Origin: Dastarcus helophoroides
Taxonomy: Eukaryota > Arthropoda > Insecta > Coleoptera > Bothrideridae
Length of the DNA stretch: 64,000 nt
Assembly: GCA_028583605.1 (NCBI GenBank)
Contig: CM053329.1
Span: 10,464,501-10,528,500 of the forward strand
Reading direction: 5' to 3'
The number at the start of each line of letters is the position of its first letter. Positions within the stretch are counted from its first letter, which is position 1. Position numbers and translations under genes: made by a program. Shown piece by piece: positions 10,891 through 23,129 of the stretch. The notes beneath the pieces were generated by a model. It made no database searches, was not told the origin of the DNA, and was given only the letters and a program-made list of their open reading frames with translations.

Positions 10891-13240
10891 TTGCCAAAAT
10901 TAAACTATGAATTTAGAGAAAACAGTCTCAATTTGAGTTATACCAAAGAAAAGACTGCCCTAAAGAAGGTAATTAAAATAAAGCTCTCTACTCAACGATA
11001 TTGTGTAATATTTTAGCAAATATTTTCGATTGCTTTTTTTTATTATTTGACATAATATTAACATTCTACTACCGTAATCGCATTGTCAAGGATTAATACC
11101 ATATTTGGTAATACAAACACTCGAGACAAGCTTTCAACTTTGGCTAAGAAGCTTTATCAAGTTTATTGAACTACAAAATTTACATTTCAAATTAGGAATT
11201 TACTTTTTTTTCCATGTATTGGTTATAGTGAGTAGAATTTTATCGACTTGAACGACATACTATTGAAGTATTTCTAATTTATTAACGAATGCATCTGGAA
11301 TATAATTTTCGGCAACTTTGACCAGAAAATGCTAATTTAATTTCAGCATTAAAAAAACCAATCTTTGTAACACTATAAAAGTTCGTCGGCGTATTTCATT
11401 AAAATTATTACAATGGCAATGCGCTGTTGTATTTTTGATTTACAAGAACAAGGAAAAATGCTTATCTCTTTATTACACCAGAATGTTAATGGAGAAAGAA
11501 TAAAAATCTCATTAGAATTACAATTCCACATTCCTTCACCTTGTAAAAGATCCCGACAGGCCATATTAGCCAAGTGCCATTGGAATTACTAAATATTTCT
11601 CAATCGCATTAATATATTACCTTAAAGTCGATACCGTGAAACGAATATAATGTAACTCTCAAAACTTCTCGGAACTCTTCCATTTTTTTAACAAATTGTC
11701 TGGTGTATACAGTTAAGTGTAAAATATGCCACTTCGGTGGTTTAATTGGCTATGTAATTAATCGAGATGATAAAGAAATTAGAAAAGGCGGAATTATTTA
11801 TGCGATTGAAAGGAGTCGCTAAGGATTCTTGCTAGGATGTCGGCGTTAAAACATTAATCAGACATGTTGGAATTCAATTATTTAATCTTTATCACATTAA
11901 TTGTGGAGTCCGTTATTCTTGATAAATTATTTTGAAAACAAATAAAAGGTGACGTTAAATGATCAAATTGACACTGCTTCACCTTTCCACATAACGAGTA
12001 GCTATTAGTAAAACGTTATTATGTTTTTTAGAACATAATTAGATTTTACCGATATGTATTAATGTATCTAATATACATACTTCTAATAGACAACTTAAGA
12101 ATAATCAGGTAGGTTTCTTATGAAATGTACTTTATAAATAAAATGTGCAGCTTATCTCTTCCTTTCCATCTGTTTTTCTTTCGTTTTATCCTGCGCCAAG
12201 TATTACTACATATTCACGTTTTTTGTTTTCAAAAGTTAAGGCCAAAAGCAAAGTCCAAATTTCAACTAAACTAGCGCCCATTTTCAAAGCCAAATGCAAA
12301 ATTTGTAGTGACAGTTAAAAAAAATTGTGTTTTAGAAGCTAAAATCCCTAAATTTGACATTTTTCTAAAGGGTCTAGTAGTACTTCGATAGCGCAGTTGC
12401 CCCGACCGGGAACCTATATCGTGATCTATGTCGTTACATACAGAATGTCATTAGAAATTAATAGTCCCCCTCCATCTTCGTTTACCATGGGGATAATTTA
12501 AAAAAAAACTTCCTCAGGCACCTTTTTTTCTAAGCGATCTATTTGCTAAACTATTGAAGTTAGCGAAGGAAAACAAACTGATTGTGATAGTACACTGTAG
12601 GATCCATTTTATATTTTTTTTCAATGGAGCTATTCCCCCTAGAAATATCAATAAAATACGAATAAAAGATTTTCATTATTAATTTCTATAATGTCTTTTA
12701 GAGTGACAACATATGTCACCTAACAGCATACCAAGTTTCATTAAAATCCAGTTGGTGCAACATGTCAAAAAAAAAATGAATATGTCTGCATATAATCTCT
12801 AAGCCTGCTGATTTGAAGTAAATGTAACTATTATTATTATCCTACCTTAAATACGTTTCCATATTGAATAATATAACTTTGTGGATTACTTAAGGAATAA
12901 GAGTTCATATAAATCCAAGTTCTAATATTTTTTATTTCCAAGTTACAGGCTGTTTCATTATAATAAATTAGTTTTATTTATATTTCTGAAACCCTTTGAT
13001 TTAGCGTCATAAAATTTGATACATAGTATCAGTATATTAAAGGAAAACTTTTGTATTTTTTCACTTTTTTTTCAAACGCCGGGGCGTACGTTAGAATATT
13101 AATATTAAATTTTCATATAAGAAAAATGCCATGTCACTGTATGTTAAAGTCTTAAAAAGATGAAAGTTTAAAAATTGTTATGTAGTATTAAAAAATGTAT
13201 AACTGAAAGCAGGAAAATACCTTCGTGAATTTATGAGCAA
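10891..13240. other. No gene recognised
   Basis: AT-rich sequence with no ORF that stands out. A fragment near 12366-12800 includes CCCCGACCGGGAACC and ATACCAAGTTTCATTAAAAT, words of the sort found toward the 3' ends of insect interspersed repeats, so it is probably an old repeat relic. Nothing else is identifiable. Confidence 0.4.
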
Positions 13241-13579
13241 TTTATATACGAGGTGAAGCAAGAAAAACTTAACAGAGCCAATAAATGCTAGGATTTTTTT
13301 TACTGTTGAAAAAAAATGCAAATATAGGTTTGAATAAATACAACTTTAGTCGTTTTAACAACTTCCTAAACAAGGCTTGCATCTCTTTCAGCAATTTTAA
13401 TGGAAAGGGACCCATGTTGCATATCGTTGGACAACCCATTTGATACTTTAACTATTTTTAATTTGATTAATTTTTTAAGATATCTACTACTTACTTTGTA
13501 AAATGTCGAATCCCTAAAATTTCGGAAAAAGACAAAAATTCTGACAGTTAAGTCAAAAGTTTCAAACATTTAAAATTTC

Positions 13580-14020
13580 AAGATAAAACTTGAAATTTTG
13601 GAAATATTTTTTTTACTAGAGGTCGACACAATATTAAAAAATTTAGATTGTTTTACAAATATTATGATTTTTTTCGAAATTTTAACTTTACATGAGAAAT
13701 ATCAAAGTTTTTTAAAAGTTCAGATATTTTTTATATAAATTACAAATTTTTTTCAAAATATTTTTTCCATTTTACGTTTTCACTTTGTTTCGACTTTTTC
13801 AAGAATTTTTTCAAAATCTCTCTACCTGCTTCTTTCAATTTCCACTTCTTTTCCATCGTTTTGATGAGAAATCAAAAATAAATTAAAGTTTCAGGGTAAA
13901 TTCAAAATCTTTCTAGAGATTCCAAATTTATTCTTTTTTATTTCTCATTTTTTTAATAATTTTGATTATCTGTTTAATGTTACAAAAAATTTCCTTTTTA
14001 ATATAAATTGTGGGCTTTTT
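13580..14020. repeat. Degenerate AT array, T-rich polarity
   Basis: The same AAATTTCGA-type array, here mostly T-rich on the plus strand (CTTTGTTTCGACTTTTTCAA and similar). It abuts the 5' truncation of the RNase H fragment at 14028. Confidence 0.55.
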
Positions 14021-14027
14021 TTAAAAG

Positions 14028-15233
14028 CATGTCTGGACATAACAGGCGCAATGAACACCTGCCCAACAGCAGCAATGGAGGTAGTACTAGATCTAACTCC
14101 TCTTCAATTTTTGGTGAAGAGGAAGGCGAACAAAGGAGCCCCAAGATTACTGCAATTAAAACAATTTAAAGAAGGAGACTTCGCAGGTAACATGGGAAGT
14201 CTCAAGGAATGTAACCCGGTGATTTCAGCAAAATCGGTTGATTACATGCAACCCGGGTACGAATTTGATCATTCCTTTGAGGTGGACTTAGATAGCCACA
14301 CTGACGCTCAATCAGTACCTGAGGAAAAACACAAATTATCCATCTGGTTTATAGATGGATCAAAGGCAGCACATGGGACTGGAGTGGGAATTTATGGCCC
14401 TACCTATAGGTTTTCTAAAACCTTGGGAAAAGACGCAACTGTCTTTCAAACTGAAATACATGCAATAGAATTCTGCGCCTACAAGTGTCTTCGAAGAAGC
14501 CTGAAAGGAACAAAGATCTACATTAACTCTGACAGCCAAGCGGCAATAAAGGCTCTCAGCAGTTGCATTGTCAAATCCAAACTAGTTGGTGACTGTCAAC
14601 AAACTCTAAAGCAATTGGCTAAACATAACAGGATCATCCGTAAGTGAATGCCAGGGCACAAGGGAATGAAGTTGCGGACCAACTCGCTAAAGAAGGATCT
14701 GCATCGTCATTTCTTGGACCTGAATCGGTTTTGGTTTTCCTAATCAACAATGAGGCCAAAAAATGGGAAGCAAAGTCAAGAATTTCCCACTGGAGATCAT
14801 ATTCAGGGCTGCGACAGGCGAAAAGATTTATAACTGGAACGCTTCAAAAGACAAAAGTCAACTTTCGGCAAATCCAAATTGAGGATACTAACCGGCCTCT
14901 TAACAGGACATTGGCCTATGAGGTACCACCTCAAGAAAATGGGTCAAGCTGAAACGGACCTACGTCGCTTTTGCGCAGAAGCTGCGGAGATTGCAGAACA
15001 TGTGATATTCAAATGTGATGCGTTTGCACTCAAAAAGCACTTTCAACTCGAATGGGCGTCCTTAAATCCCTCAGATGTGAAAAAACTCAATACCAGGTCC
15101 ATAATAAACTTTGACAAGACTTTAAACCTGGGAAATACATAGATCAGGGTATGCAAAAAAGATTTTCTTAGGTCTCGAGGTGCGGGGTGGACGAAAAGAA
15201 ACATGAAATGACCCATATATAATCTAATCTAAT
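14028..15233 (+). pseudogene. Non-LTR retrotransposon RNase H and C-terminal fragment, copy 1
   Basis: The first codons read as the end of a reverse transcriptase (ITGAMNTCPTAAMEVVLDL). An RNase H domain follows, which in such elements degrades the RNA of the RNA:DNA hybrid: catalytic positions are recognisable as D in IDGSKAAHGTG (about 14350), E in FQTEIHAIE (about 14450) and D in NSDSQAAIKAL (about 14530); the last block, QGNEVADQLAKEG (about 14665), is in another frame. A TGA near 14646 replaces an expected Trp and a few codons of the WVLGHERIQGNE block are deleted. The C-terminus has the Cys-His set RRFCAEAAEIAEHVIFKC. The 3' end is a short tail of TAATC units (15213-15233). It is 5'-truncated. 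A sibling lies at 59525. Confidence 0.85.
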
Positions 15234-15239
15234 CTATGG

Positions 15240-16060
15240 GTTTTTCCAGAGTTTCTTCTTTTTTTCATAAGTGACATAATCAGTTTTTATTCCTTGATTT
15301 TTTGTATTAATTGTAGGTTTTTCCAGAAGTCGAAGACTAAAAAGTTTATTGTCAAAATTACGAGTTTAAACTTAAAGCTAGGATATGTTTCAGTAATTTT
15401 TATTTTATTTTGTGTTTTTGTTTGTTTAAAATTATAATTTTTCTCTCATTTTTCTTGGAGATTTTGACAATTTTTTTTATTTTAATTTTAATTTAAGTTC
15501 TATGAATACCACTTTCTTTAATTTCTATTTTTTTTAAATTAGGTTTTTTAGAACTTTATTTCTTCTTGAAATTACGTCGGTTTATAGTTTGAAATTTTGC
15601 TTCTTTTCGTACTCAAACTGAAAAATTTGAACCTGTTTAAAACATTTTCATTTGATTTTTGAAATTTCGACCTCACATCACAAAATTTGACTTTTTTTCT
15701 TAAAATTTCGATTATAAAGATCTTTTTTATCATTTTTTTCTCAAATCTCGGGTTAATCCCAATATATTAAAAATATGGCGATATTTCTAGTTTAAACTCC
15801 CATTGCTACTAATAAATTTGGGCTTTGTTTCGAAATATTGACAACCTCAAATTTTGACAGTTAAGACTAATTTTTTACAAGTTGGCTTTAAACCCAAATT
15901 GTCGACTGTTTGCTAGAAATTAAAAAAAAATGATTTTATAATTTTCGCACCTTTTTCAAATTCGAATTTAATTTCATAATTTCGCCATTATCGAAATTTC
16001 GAGTTCAAACTCGAAGGGTTTTTTTTGTAAACATCGAATTTTTCTCTAATTGACGTTTGT
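15240..16060. repeat. Degenerate AT array, mainly T-rich polarity
   Basis: Words such as TTTGAAATTTCGACC and TTCGAGTTCAAACTCG recur at irregular ~20-nt spacing. Nothing coding is visible. Confidence 0.55.
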
Positions 16061-16479
16061 TTCACGACGAGGTTGGTAAATTTGCTCCATCTGATGTGTG
16101 GGGTAGAATATTTTAAAAGACTGATCACTGATCACCCTATTTGTAGCATGACTCAACGAGTGAATGAACATTTATCCACTGAAATGATGTGTACTTCGTT
16201 TTAAAGTTCCTTGATATACATTATGTAGAATATTAGCTATTACCTACCACTTCATCGGTGAACTTAAAGAAATACCTCCAACGTAACTAAATGGAGAAAT
16301 TATACACTTAAATGAAATTAGAAATTAATTTGTAGTTCAAATTCTGAACTGATAGCGTAATATTAATGAAATCGATAATACAGATGCCTACTTTTATGAT
16401 AATAGTTCGAGGACCCAAGAAGAGAAGCCGCTGTCAAAATAAAGATTAAAGGACTGACACTGACCTTTCTCTATGATTG

Positions 16480-16678
16480 TTGATGAAGGTCTAAAAAAAG
16501 TTCTTTTAGCTTTATCAATATAAGTTTGGGATAAAAAGTAGCCTGGTAGCTATCCTAAGAATCGTAACGAATGTCTACACCAGTTTTCGTCAAAATCGCC
16601 TCAGTAATTGAGCCATGAAAAGCGGACAAACAGACCGACAAACACACTTTCGCGTTTATATATTAGTAAGGATTGGTA
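16480..16678 (+). repeat. 3' end of an insect interspersed repeat
   Basis: The stretch contains GGGATAAAAAGTAGCCTGGT, a GTTTTCGTCAAAATCGCCTC block and the end CGCGTTTATATATTAGTAAG. These correspond in order to the 3' part of a repeat very common in insects (…AAAATCGGTTCAG…CAGACAGAC…TTCGCATTTATAATATTAGTA). I believe it belongs with ACCCGCGACTTCGTCCG-type elements, but I cannot classify the parent confidently. Confidence 0.55.
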
Positions 16679-17515
16679 CTTTACACTGTCACCTATACTT
16701 TGCAAAGCCACAACAATGGTTGCAAGTTCAGCTTTACTATCTTTAGAGAAGACAATTTTTATCGTGTATTCTAATATTTCGTCGCTTTAGTGGTAAACGA
16801 TGGTAACCCACAAAAAATGTAAAATTGAATTGAGATTACTAGCCAATACTAAGAAATATAAAGTTTGATTTCTAATAGTATCCTAGCCCAAAATCTTTTA
16901 AAAGTCCTTAAAGCACAAAATTTGCTAGAGAACGTAACCCAAATGTTATTATTTATTGTAGTAAATGGGCCTAAGCCACGTGACGCATAAAATGTTGTTT
17001 ATAAACATCCAATTAAAAAGTATAATCCTTAAATAAAAATACCAAAAAATTGTTATGTTTTGTCTTCTGGTTACAATTTTAGAGAAAAGAACATGAGTAT
17101 TTCGATGACAATTTTTTTTAAAAACACGCTAGCTCAAGTTTTTGTTTATGTCGTTTAGAACAGTTCACCACCAAAGCGACGATTTATAAGTATTAATTAA
17201 AAAAAAGTTCTTACCTGCGGTTTTTGTAAACAAAGTAATCCTGTAACAGAAAGTATCATTAGATTGTGGTTAAAAACACGTTGCCATGGTCAAATAAATG
17301 ACACCATCAAACTTATATGTTCAATAAAGTCAATATAAGGGAATTTCACAAAAACAGTTATCTTTTTGGTTTATTTCAGGTAAGTAAGTAAAAAAATTAA
17401 GAGACTTCTACAAATTGTCCTATTCTGCAATTTCCGAAGAACAAGCGCTTTAGCTTTAGAAAGTATTATAAAGTATAACAGACTTAACTAATTTCTAACT
17501 CACAAACTCTGTTTA
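16679..17515. other. No gene recognised; one isolated 20-bp inverted repeat
   Basis: The only structure I see is TCGTCGCTTTAGTGGTAAAC near 16781-16800, whose complement with two differences lies near 17164-17183. The sequence around the pair does not extend the symmetry. Confidence 0.35.
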
Positions 17516-17744
17516 ATGGAACGGACTGGTCCTTGGTTATCTTTAAAAATTGAAACACGGAACTTGTCCCCTGAAACGAAGAAAGATTAAAAAACACAAT
17601 AAAGGTTGCTCTAAAGCGTTTCGACAGCCAATCTGTCATCTTCTTTTCTGAAGATGACAGCTTGGCTGTCGAAACGCGTTAGAGCAACCTTTGTTGTGTT
17701 TTTTAATCTTTCTTGGTTTCAGGGGACAAGTTCTGTGTTTCAAG
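17516..17744. repeat. Hairpin element, copy 2, with 9-bp target duplication
   Basis: This complete copy runs from AATGGAACGGACTGGTCC to TTCTGTGTTTCAAG and is flanked by CTCTGTTTA at 17507-17515 and 17745-17753. Arms (about 17552-17632 and 17660-17740) pair almost perfectly, including CAAGCTGTC-type inner sequence and the GCTCTAACGCG / CGCGTTAGAGC core. The one-sided tail is at the left here, so orientation is opposite to copies 1 and 5. Confidence 0.85.
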
Positions 17745-17871
17745 CTCTGTTTAGTAATAAAAACAAGTAAATATATTAAAATTTTACAATTGTTTGGGTA
17801 ATAATCTTAAATTATTCGCTTTAGCATTGTCAATGGATTATCGAGCTATTACAATTTACCGGCGGTTAATG

Positions 17872-17954
17872 CCAGGTGACTGACACCACAAACTGACGCC
17901 AGGAGACTGAAGCCATGAGATTGACGCCAGGAAAATGACGTCACGAAATTTGAG
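17872..17954 (+). repeat. 14-bp minisatellite, six units
   Basis: Units of 13-14 bases follow the form CCAGGAGACTGACG: CCAGGTGACTGACA, CCACAAACTGACG, CCAGGAGACTGAAG, CCATGAGATTGACG, CCAGGAAAATGACG, TCACGAAATTTGAG. Divergence increases to the right. This is a short local expansion with no coding role visible. Confidence 0.8.
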
Positions 17955-20320
17955 ACTCGAAAACCAACTCCTAGAGAAATTTTTTTAGTTATTTCTCAAA
18001 ACTTGTAGCAATAAAATATTTATTAAATAATTCTGCAACATAATGTAAAGGATTCTTTACCTTTATTGCTAAAGAATATTCATATTTGACGTAATAATTT
18101 GAATTTAAAAACAATCTAAATCAGCGTTTCCCAAATAGTGGGTCGCGACCCGGCACTGGGCCACGAAAATAAAATACCGGGTAGCAAAATCATCTTTTGT
18201 TCAATCACATTTATAAAATTTGTAAGAACAAGCAATAACATTTCTAGTATCTTTTGAAACCCAGTAAATGTGAAAGAAAGTTTTCCACACCAATCTCCAT
18301 AAAAAAATAAGAAATTAAACCCCTCTACTAACTTGCTTAAAGAAATTCCACTTCATTTTGAAAAGATCACGTTCCGAATAGTCTTAAATTCCTATAAAAA
18401 AGTTGAATTTTCGATTTTATATTCAAAATTCTTAGAATGTTGATACAAAAACAATAATTTTAACCTTAAACTTAAAATTTCCAAATATTTTAAAATTTTA
18501 AATTTCAAGTTTTGAGAAAAATCGTTTATAAAGTAAAATCGGATTTTAATTCAAAATTTCGATTTTAAAGCTGATATTTTAGAAATATATTTAATTTTCA
18601 GGTGTAATTGAGAAAAAAGTTAAAAATAAAAAAAAAACTTATAATAAAAAGTTCTAAAGTTTAAATATTTTCAATATAGAACTAAAAATGTGATTTTAAG
18701 AAAAAAAATTAAGATTTCAAAAAAAGGTTTCTAAGTGCATAAAAAATTGAGTTTTAACATCAATCTTCAAAAAAAAGTTCGATTTTTTAATTTCAATAAA
18801 AATTAGAAATTTTCAGTTTAAAATAAAAATATTTTAAAAACCCAGTAAACATTTTTAAAAAGTTTAAATTAGGAGTATTAAATCAAAATTTTAAAAAAGC
18901 ATTTTGGAAAACTTAACTATTAAATAAATTTGTAGTTCATGTACAATAAATTCGTAAAATTCTTAAGAAAATCTTCGATATTACATTCGTGAATTAGAGG
19001 AAAACTTTAACACTTCCAAGTTGTACTAGAGATTTTAAATTGTATTAATAAATTAGGATCTTTAAAAAATTTCGAATTTTTAATTCTAAAAATAGAAGTT
19101 TAGAAGCTCTTACTCCAAATTTTGACAAAAAAAATTCTAACTTTGAAAACATACAAAAATTTGAAAGAATGAAATTCGAGTTTTAGTTTAAAAATCAAAA
19201 TATGGAGAGAATTTCCAATAACAACAATAATAAAAAATAATATATTGTTGTTGTTATTTGTATAATAACTGTTTTTTGTATAATAAAATTGGCTTTTTTC
19301 AAAATTTTTATTAATAAATTTAGATGTTATCGTATTTTTCTCAAAAAAAAGTATGCTTCTAAAAATTTTGTCCTTATCAAAATTTAAACTTTAACACTTT
19401 GACAGCGTGGCGCACCATTTTATGCTTTGGTTTATTGGGTGGCGTTTTCAAGCTATAAAGAAAATTTTTTAAATTTCGCCTTTATTTAAAAAAAAAACTG
19501 ATTTTTAAAGTGAATTTCTAAATTTAGAATTTTTTGAAAAATTTCGACTCTTTTACCTAATTGAAATTTTTGCAAAAATGTCATTATTCTTTTTATGAGC
19601 CTTGATCTTGAAATATGTTAACTATAAAAAAAGCAACTTGTTTTAGGAATACAGCTTTTTTGAAAATTTAGAATTCAAAACAAAAACGACTTTTCAGAAA
19701 ATCTCCACGTATTTCTAGTTTTTCTAAAATTTTCGATTTCGACTTTTTGAAATTTAGATATCTAAATATTTCCATTTTTTTCAAAATGTACAACTCTTTT
19801 TCAAAATTGGCCCTTTTTTCAAAATGTTGGCATTATTCAACATTTAACTTTATTCTTACTAACGAATGCAGATACCTATTTCAAAATTTCGAATTTTGAT
19901 TTATTTTAAAAATTTTTAACTTTTTCAGAATTTAGGCCTTTCCTGGAAATTTTATTTTATTTATTTTGAAAATTTCGACTCCAAATTTTGACTTTTTTGG
20001 AAGTTTTCGGTTTGTTTTTGAAAAATTCAATTTCTTTCCTAAATTTTGAACTTTGTATTTAAACTTCGACTTTTTTGTAACTGTTGAAAACTTTTTGAAA
20101 ATTTTTAAATAAAAATTTTAACTTTTTTGAAAGGTGGACTTTTTTTAAATAATTCTATATTTTCTTGAACTGATGACTTCTCGACATTATTTTTACTCCT
20201 TTCTGGCAAAATTTGATTTTAATGAAAATTATGACTCTTTTGTAAAAATGTTGAGTTTACCTTTTCAAATATTATGGATATTTTGACCTTTTCAGAAAGA
20301 CCGATTTATTAAAAACTGTA

Positions 20321-20446
20321 TCTCTCTGAAGATGCTGTCGAAACGCGTTAGAGCAACCTTTGTTGTGTTTTTTAATGTTTCCTGGTTTTAGGGGACAAAA
20401 TTTGTATTTCAATTTTTTAAGATAACCAAGGACCAATCCCTTCCAC
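20321..20446 (+). repeat. Hairpin element, copy 3, single arm
   Basis: Only the right half is present: TCTCTGAAGATG, then CGAAACGCGTTAGAGCAACC, then the arm and the tail AACCAAGGACCAATCCC. It lacks the complementary left arm and so could not fold alone. Confidence 0.75.
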
Positions 20447-21427
20447 CAAAAAATGCTGATATTTCAAAATTCCCTCTTTTTTAAGTTCCCATTTTTATGA
20501 GCATTTTGGCTTTATCTCAAAATTTTGACTTCAAATGTTCCACTTTTTCTTACAATCTTGACTTTTTTAGTTAATTGAATTAAAAAAACCCGCATTTCAG
20601 AAATTTCCTTTTTTTCTAAGTTTAGTATCAAAATTTCCATTTTTTTTTTTTAAATTTTGAGTTTTTTGAAAATTTAGACTGAGAACTTTTATTATTTCTT
20701 CAACATTTTGGCTTTTTTTTAAAAGTTTGATCCCTTCAAATTTTCAACATTTTTCAAATTTCGACTTTTTTTGAAAATTTCGACCCTTTGAAAATTTCGA
20801 TCTCTCAAACTGTTAACTTTTATGTACCTTCCAAATGTTCACTCTTTTTCAAAATTTCTACTCTTTTTTCATAATTTTCACTAATTTTAGGTTGGGGTTT
20901 TTATCAAAATCCCAAATTTTATTAAAAGTATGAAATATCCCGGAAATTACCATTTTTTAAATTTTAATTTTTCAAATTTCACATTTTAATAATTTTCTCA
21001 GAATTTTTGATTTAGGCTCACAGAAACTAAGGATTAAAGATTTAAAATTTGGTGTATGGATAAAAATTGAAATATTGGACACGCAATAAAAAAATAAAAA
21101 TTCCACGTTTAAACTCGTATTTCAAAATTTTGAAATTTTTAACCAGAAATCGATTTCGAAAATGGAAATTATAAGAAAAATTACGAAAAATTTTAGAAAA
21201 AAAAACCCAATTATAACTTTTTATTTTTAAGAAAAAAGTCGATATCTTTGGATAAAAGTAAAAAAAAAATTGCAAGTTGCACTATAAATTTGTAAAAAAA
21301 AATCAATGTCGGTCAATCTCAATGTTGAGAAAAGATTTAAGATAAAATTGGTTTTAAAAGTTCGCGGAAAAACACAAGTTTGAGTTTAGATTAGAAGTTT
21401 TGAAAAATGTATTAACGGTTCTTGTTA

Positions 21428-21719
21428 GAAAAAAGGAAATAGAAATACAAAAATTGTCCCCTGAAACCAAGAAAGATTAAACAACACAACAAAGGTTGCT
21501 CTAACGCGTTTTGAGAGATCTCTGAAGATGACAATTTCAAAACGCGTTAGAGCAACCTTTGTTGTGTTGTTTATCTTTCTTGGTTCAGGGGACAATTTTT
21601 GTATTTCTATTTCCTTTTTTCAGAGAGATCTCTCTGAAGATGACAACTTGGCTTTCTTGGTTTCAGGGGAATTTTTGTATTTCAATTTTTGAAAATAACC
21701 AAGGACATGTCCGTTTCAC
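21428..21719. repeat. Hairpin element, copy 4, with an extra partial module
   Basis: A complete palindrome with arms reaching into GGAAATAGAAATACAAA on both sides (about 21428-21617) is followed by a second partial module (GAAGATGACAACTTGGCTTT, a GGTTTCAGGGGA remnant, and the AACCAAGGAC tail to 21719). The hairpin centre is itself symmetric (GAGATCTCT and CGCGTTTTGA / TCAAAACGCG). It looks like one copy inserted into, or recombined with, another. Confidence 0.75.
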
Positions 21720-22479
21720 AAAAAAAGAAAATAGTTTAACTTTAATCAGCAAAGTATCTGAAAAAGACCTTACAATTTCCAAAACCAAGAACTTTACAAA
21801 ATCAAAATAAAAAATTTAAAGTTAAACATCGCAAATTGGAAGTTTAAATTGGGTATTTTTTGAAAAACTGTACGATTTTGTGTTTGCTTCAAAGGTTTGA
21901 CCGTATTTTTATAATTTTGGCTTTAAATATAATACAACATTCTACATTTTTTCTTAAAGTTTTGATTTTAAAATTTAAAATACCAAGATTTCAACAGAAA
22001 CTTTGATTACAAAAATCAACACCTCAATTTTAACGTCGACCTTTTATGAAAGTGTAGAGAAAAAGTTTCAGAAAAATACCTAAAATTTAAGAGAAAAAGA
22101 ATGGTGAAAACATAGAGTTTTTATGATTAAAGAGAAATACGTCGAACTTTGAAACTTTAACTCAAGATTTCCATGCAAAATTTTAGAATCAAGGTTGAAA
22201 TTTTGAGGAAAGAAAATTAAAAAATCCTTGAAATAAAAGAGAAGTTTTGACTTTTAACGTCAAGTGATTGAAATTTTAAGAAGAAAATGGAAATTTTAAG
22301 ATAGATAAACAATCTTTAAGTGGGTCACGAAGGGGAAGCATAAAAATAACCGGGTCATGATAGCAAAAGTTTGGGAAACGGTGATCTAGATCAATAGTCA
22401 AAATGCACCTTGATATTGAATTCTCAGTTAGAAAAATTTTACAGAAGTAAATTCCTTGCAAGGTAAACTCTTACCGACA

Positions 22480-23110
22480 TTTAATTTTTTAGTTCGAGTT
22501 AAATGATTTATGCTGCAATTAATCGCAATTTATTTTCATTATGTTAAGCTGGTCTAATACGTAATGCTAGTGCATAAATATTTTGTTAATTAACATGCAT
22601 TTTACCTTTTTAATATGAACTACTTAATATGTGCAAAGCAATTAATCAACGTAGACTTTGTCTATTATTGCCACAAATAATTTACGACCTAAATCTGTTT
22701 AGTATTCTTATCTTGACATAATTGGTATGTGCAATATCAGTTATCGAAAGGATAATAAATAGCACAAATTTGTCTACGATGAATTGCTCTAATGTATCTT
22801 TATCATACTATTTATAGGAGTTAGTTCATTTTGTCATAGTTTGACCACTTATTCAGTATACATTTATCAAAACAAGCTTTCACCTTTTTGCCAAATCACT
22901 GTTAGAAACAACTACGTGCCTCGTCAAGGGAGCTGCCACTTCATCGAAGTCTAGACCAATGATAGCCCTGAAGTTATGCTTAACTCCTAATGACGAAACA
23001 TCCGCAAACAATCTTAATTGGAAACTGGTTCACCCCACAAACCAAGAAGAGTTTTTAACTGAAAACCTCCACACTTTTTTGACTCATCGATTATCATGAT
23101 ACTGATTTTT
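22480..23110. other. No gene recognised
   Basis: AT-rich sequence without a recognisable repeat or coding stretch. It lies between the hAT-like element and a GGTTCCGTACC-type repeat. Confidence 0.35.
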
Positions 23111-23129
23111 GAACAAAAAAGTCATCCAA

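Larger units (their letters stand above)
18360..22280. repeat. Degenerate AT array inside the hAT-like element
   Basis: The array uses AAATTTCGA-type words. Polarity changes along it: mixed to A-rich until about 19250, T-rich at 19300-20960 (GAAAATTTCGACTTTTTT-like), A-rich from about 21000 to 22280. The switch gives the interior a loose inverted-array organisation. A short non-array stretch at 18200-18350 follows the left terminus. Confidence 0.65.
18122..22383. mobile_element. 4.26-kb hAT-like element with 8-bp target duplication
   Basis: The left end reads CAGCGTTTCCCAAATAGTGG, then GGTCGCGACCC. The right end, read inward, begins CACCGTTTCCCAAACTTTTG and contains ATGACCCGG. This is a classic hAT terminal form. 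Flanks are ATCTAAAT (18114-18121) and ATCTAGAT (22384-22391), matching 7 of 8, the duplication length of hAT elements. No transposase is visible. Nearly the whole interior (18360-22280) is degenerate AT array plus two hairpin elements (20321, 21428). It is either a nonautonomous element that captured or grew an array, or a small element later expanded. Confidence 0.75.
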
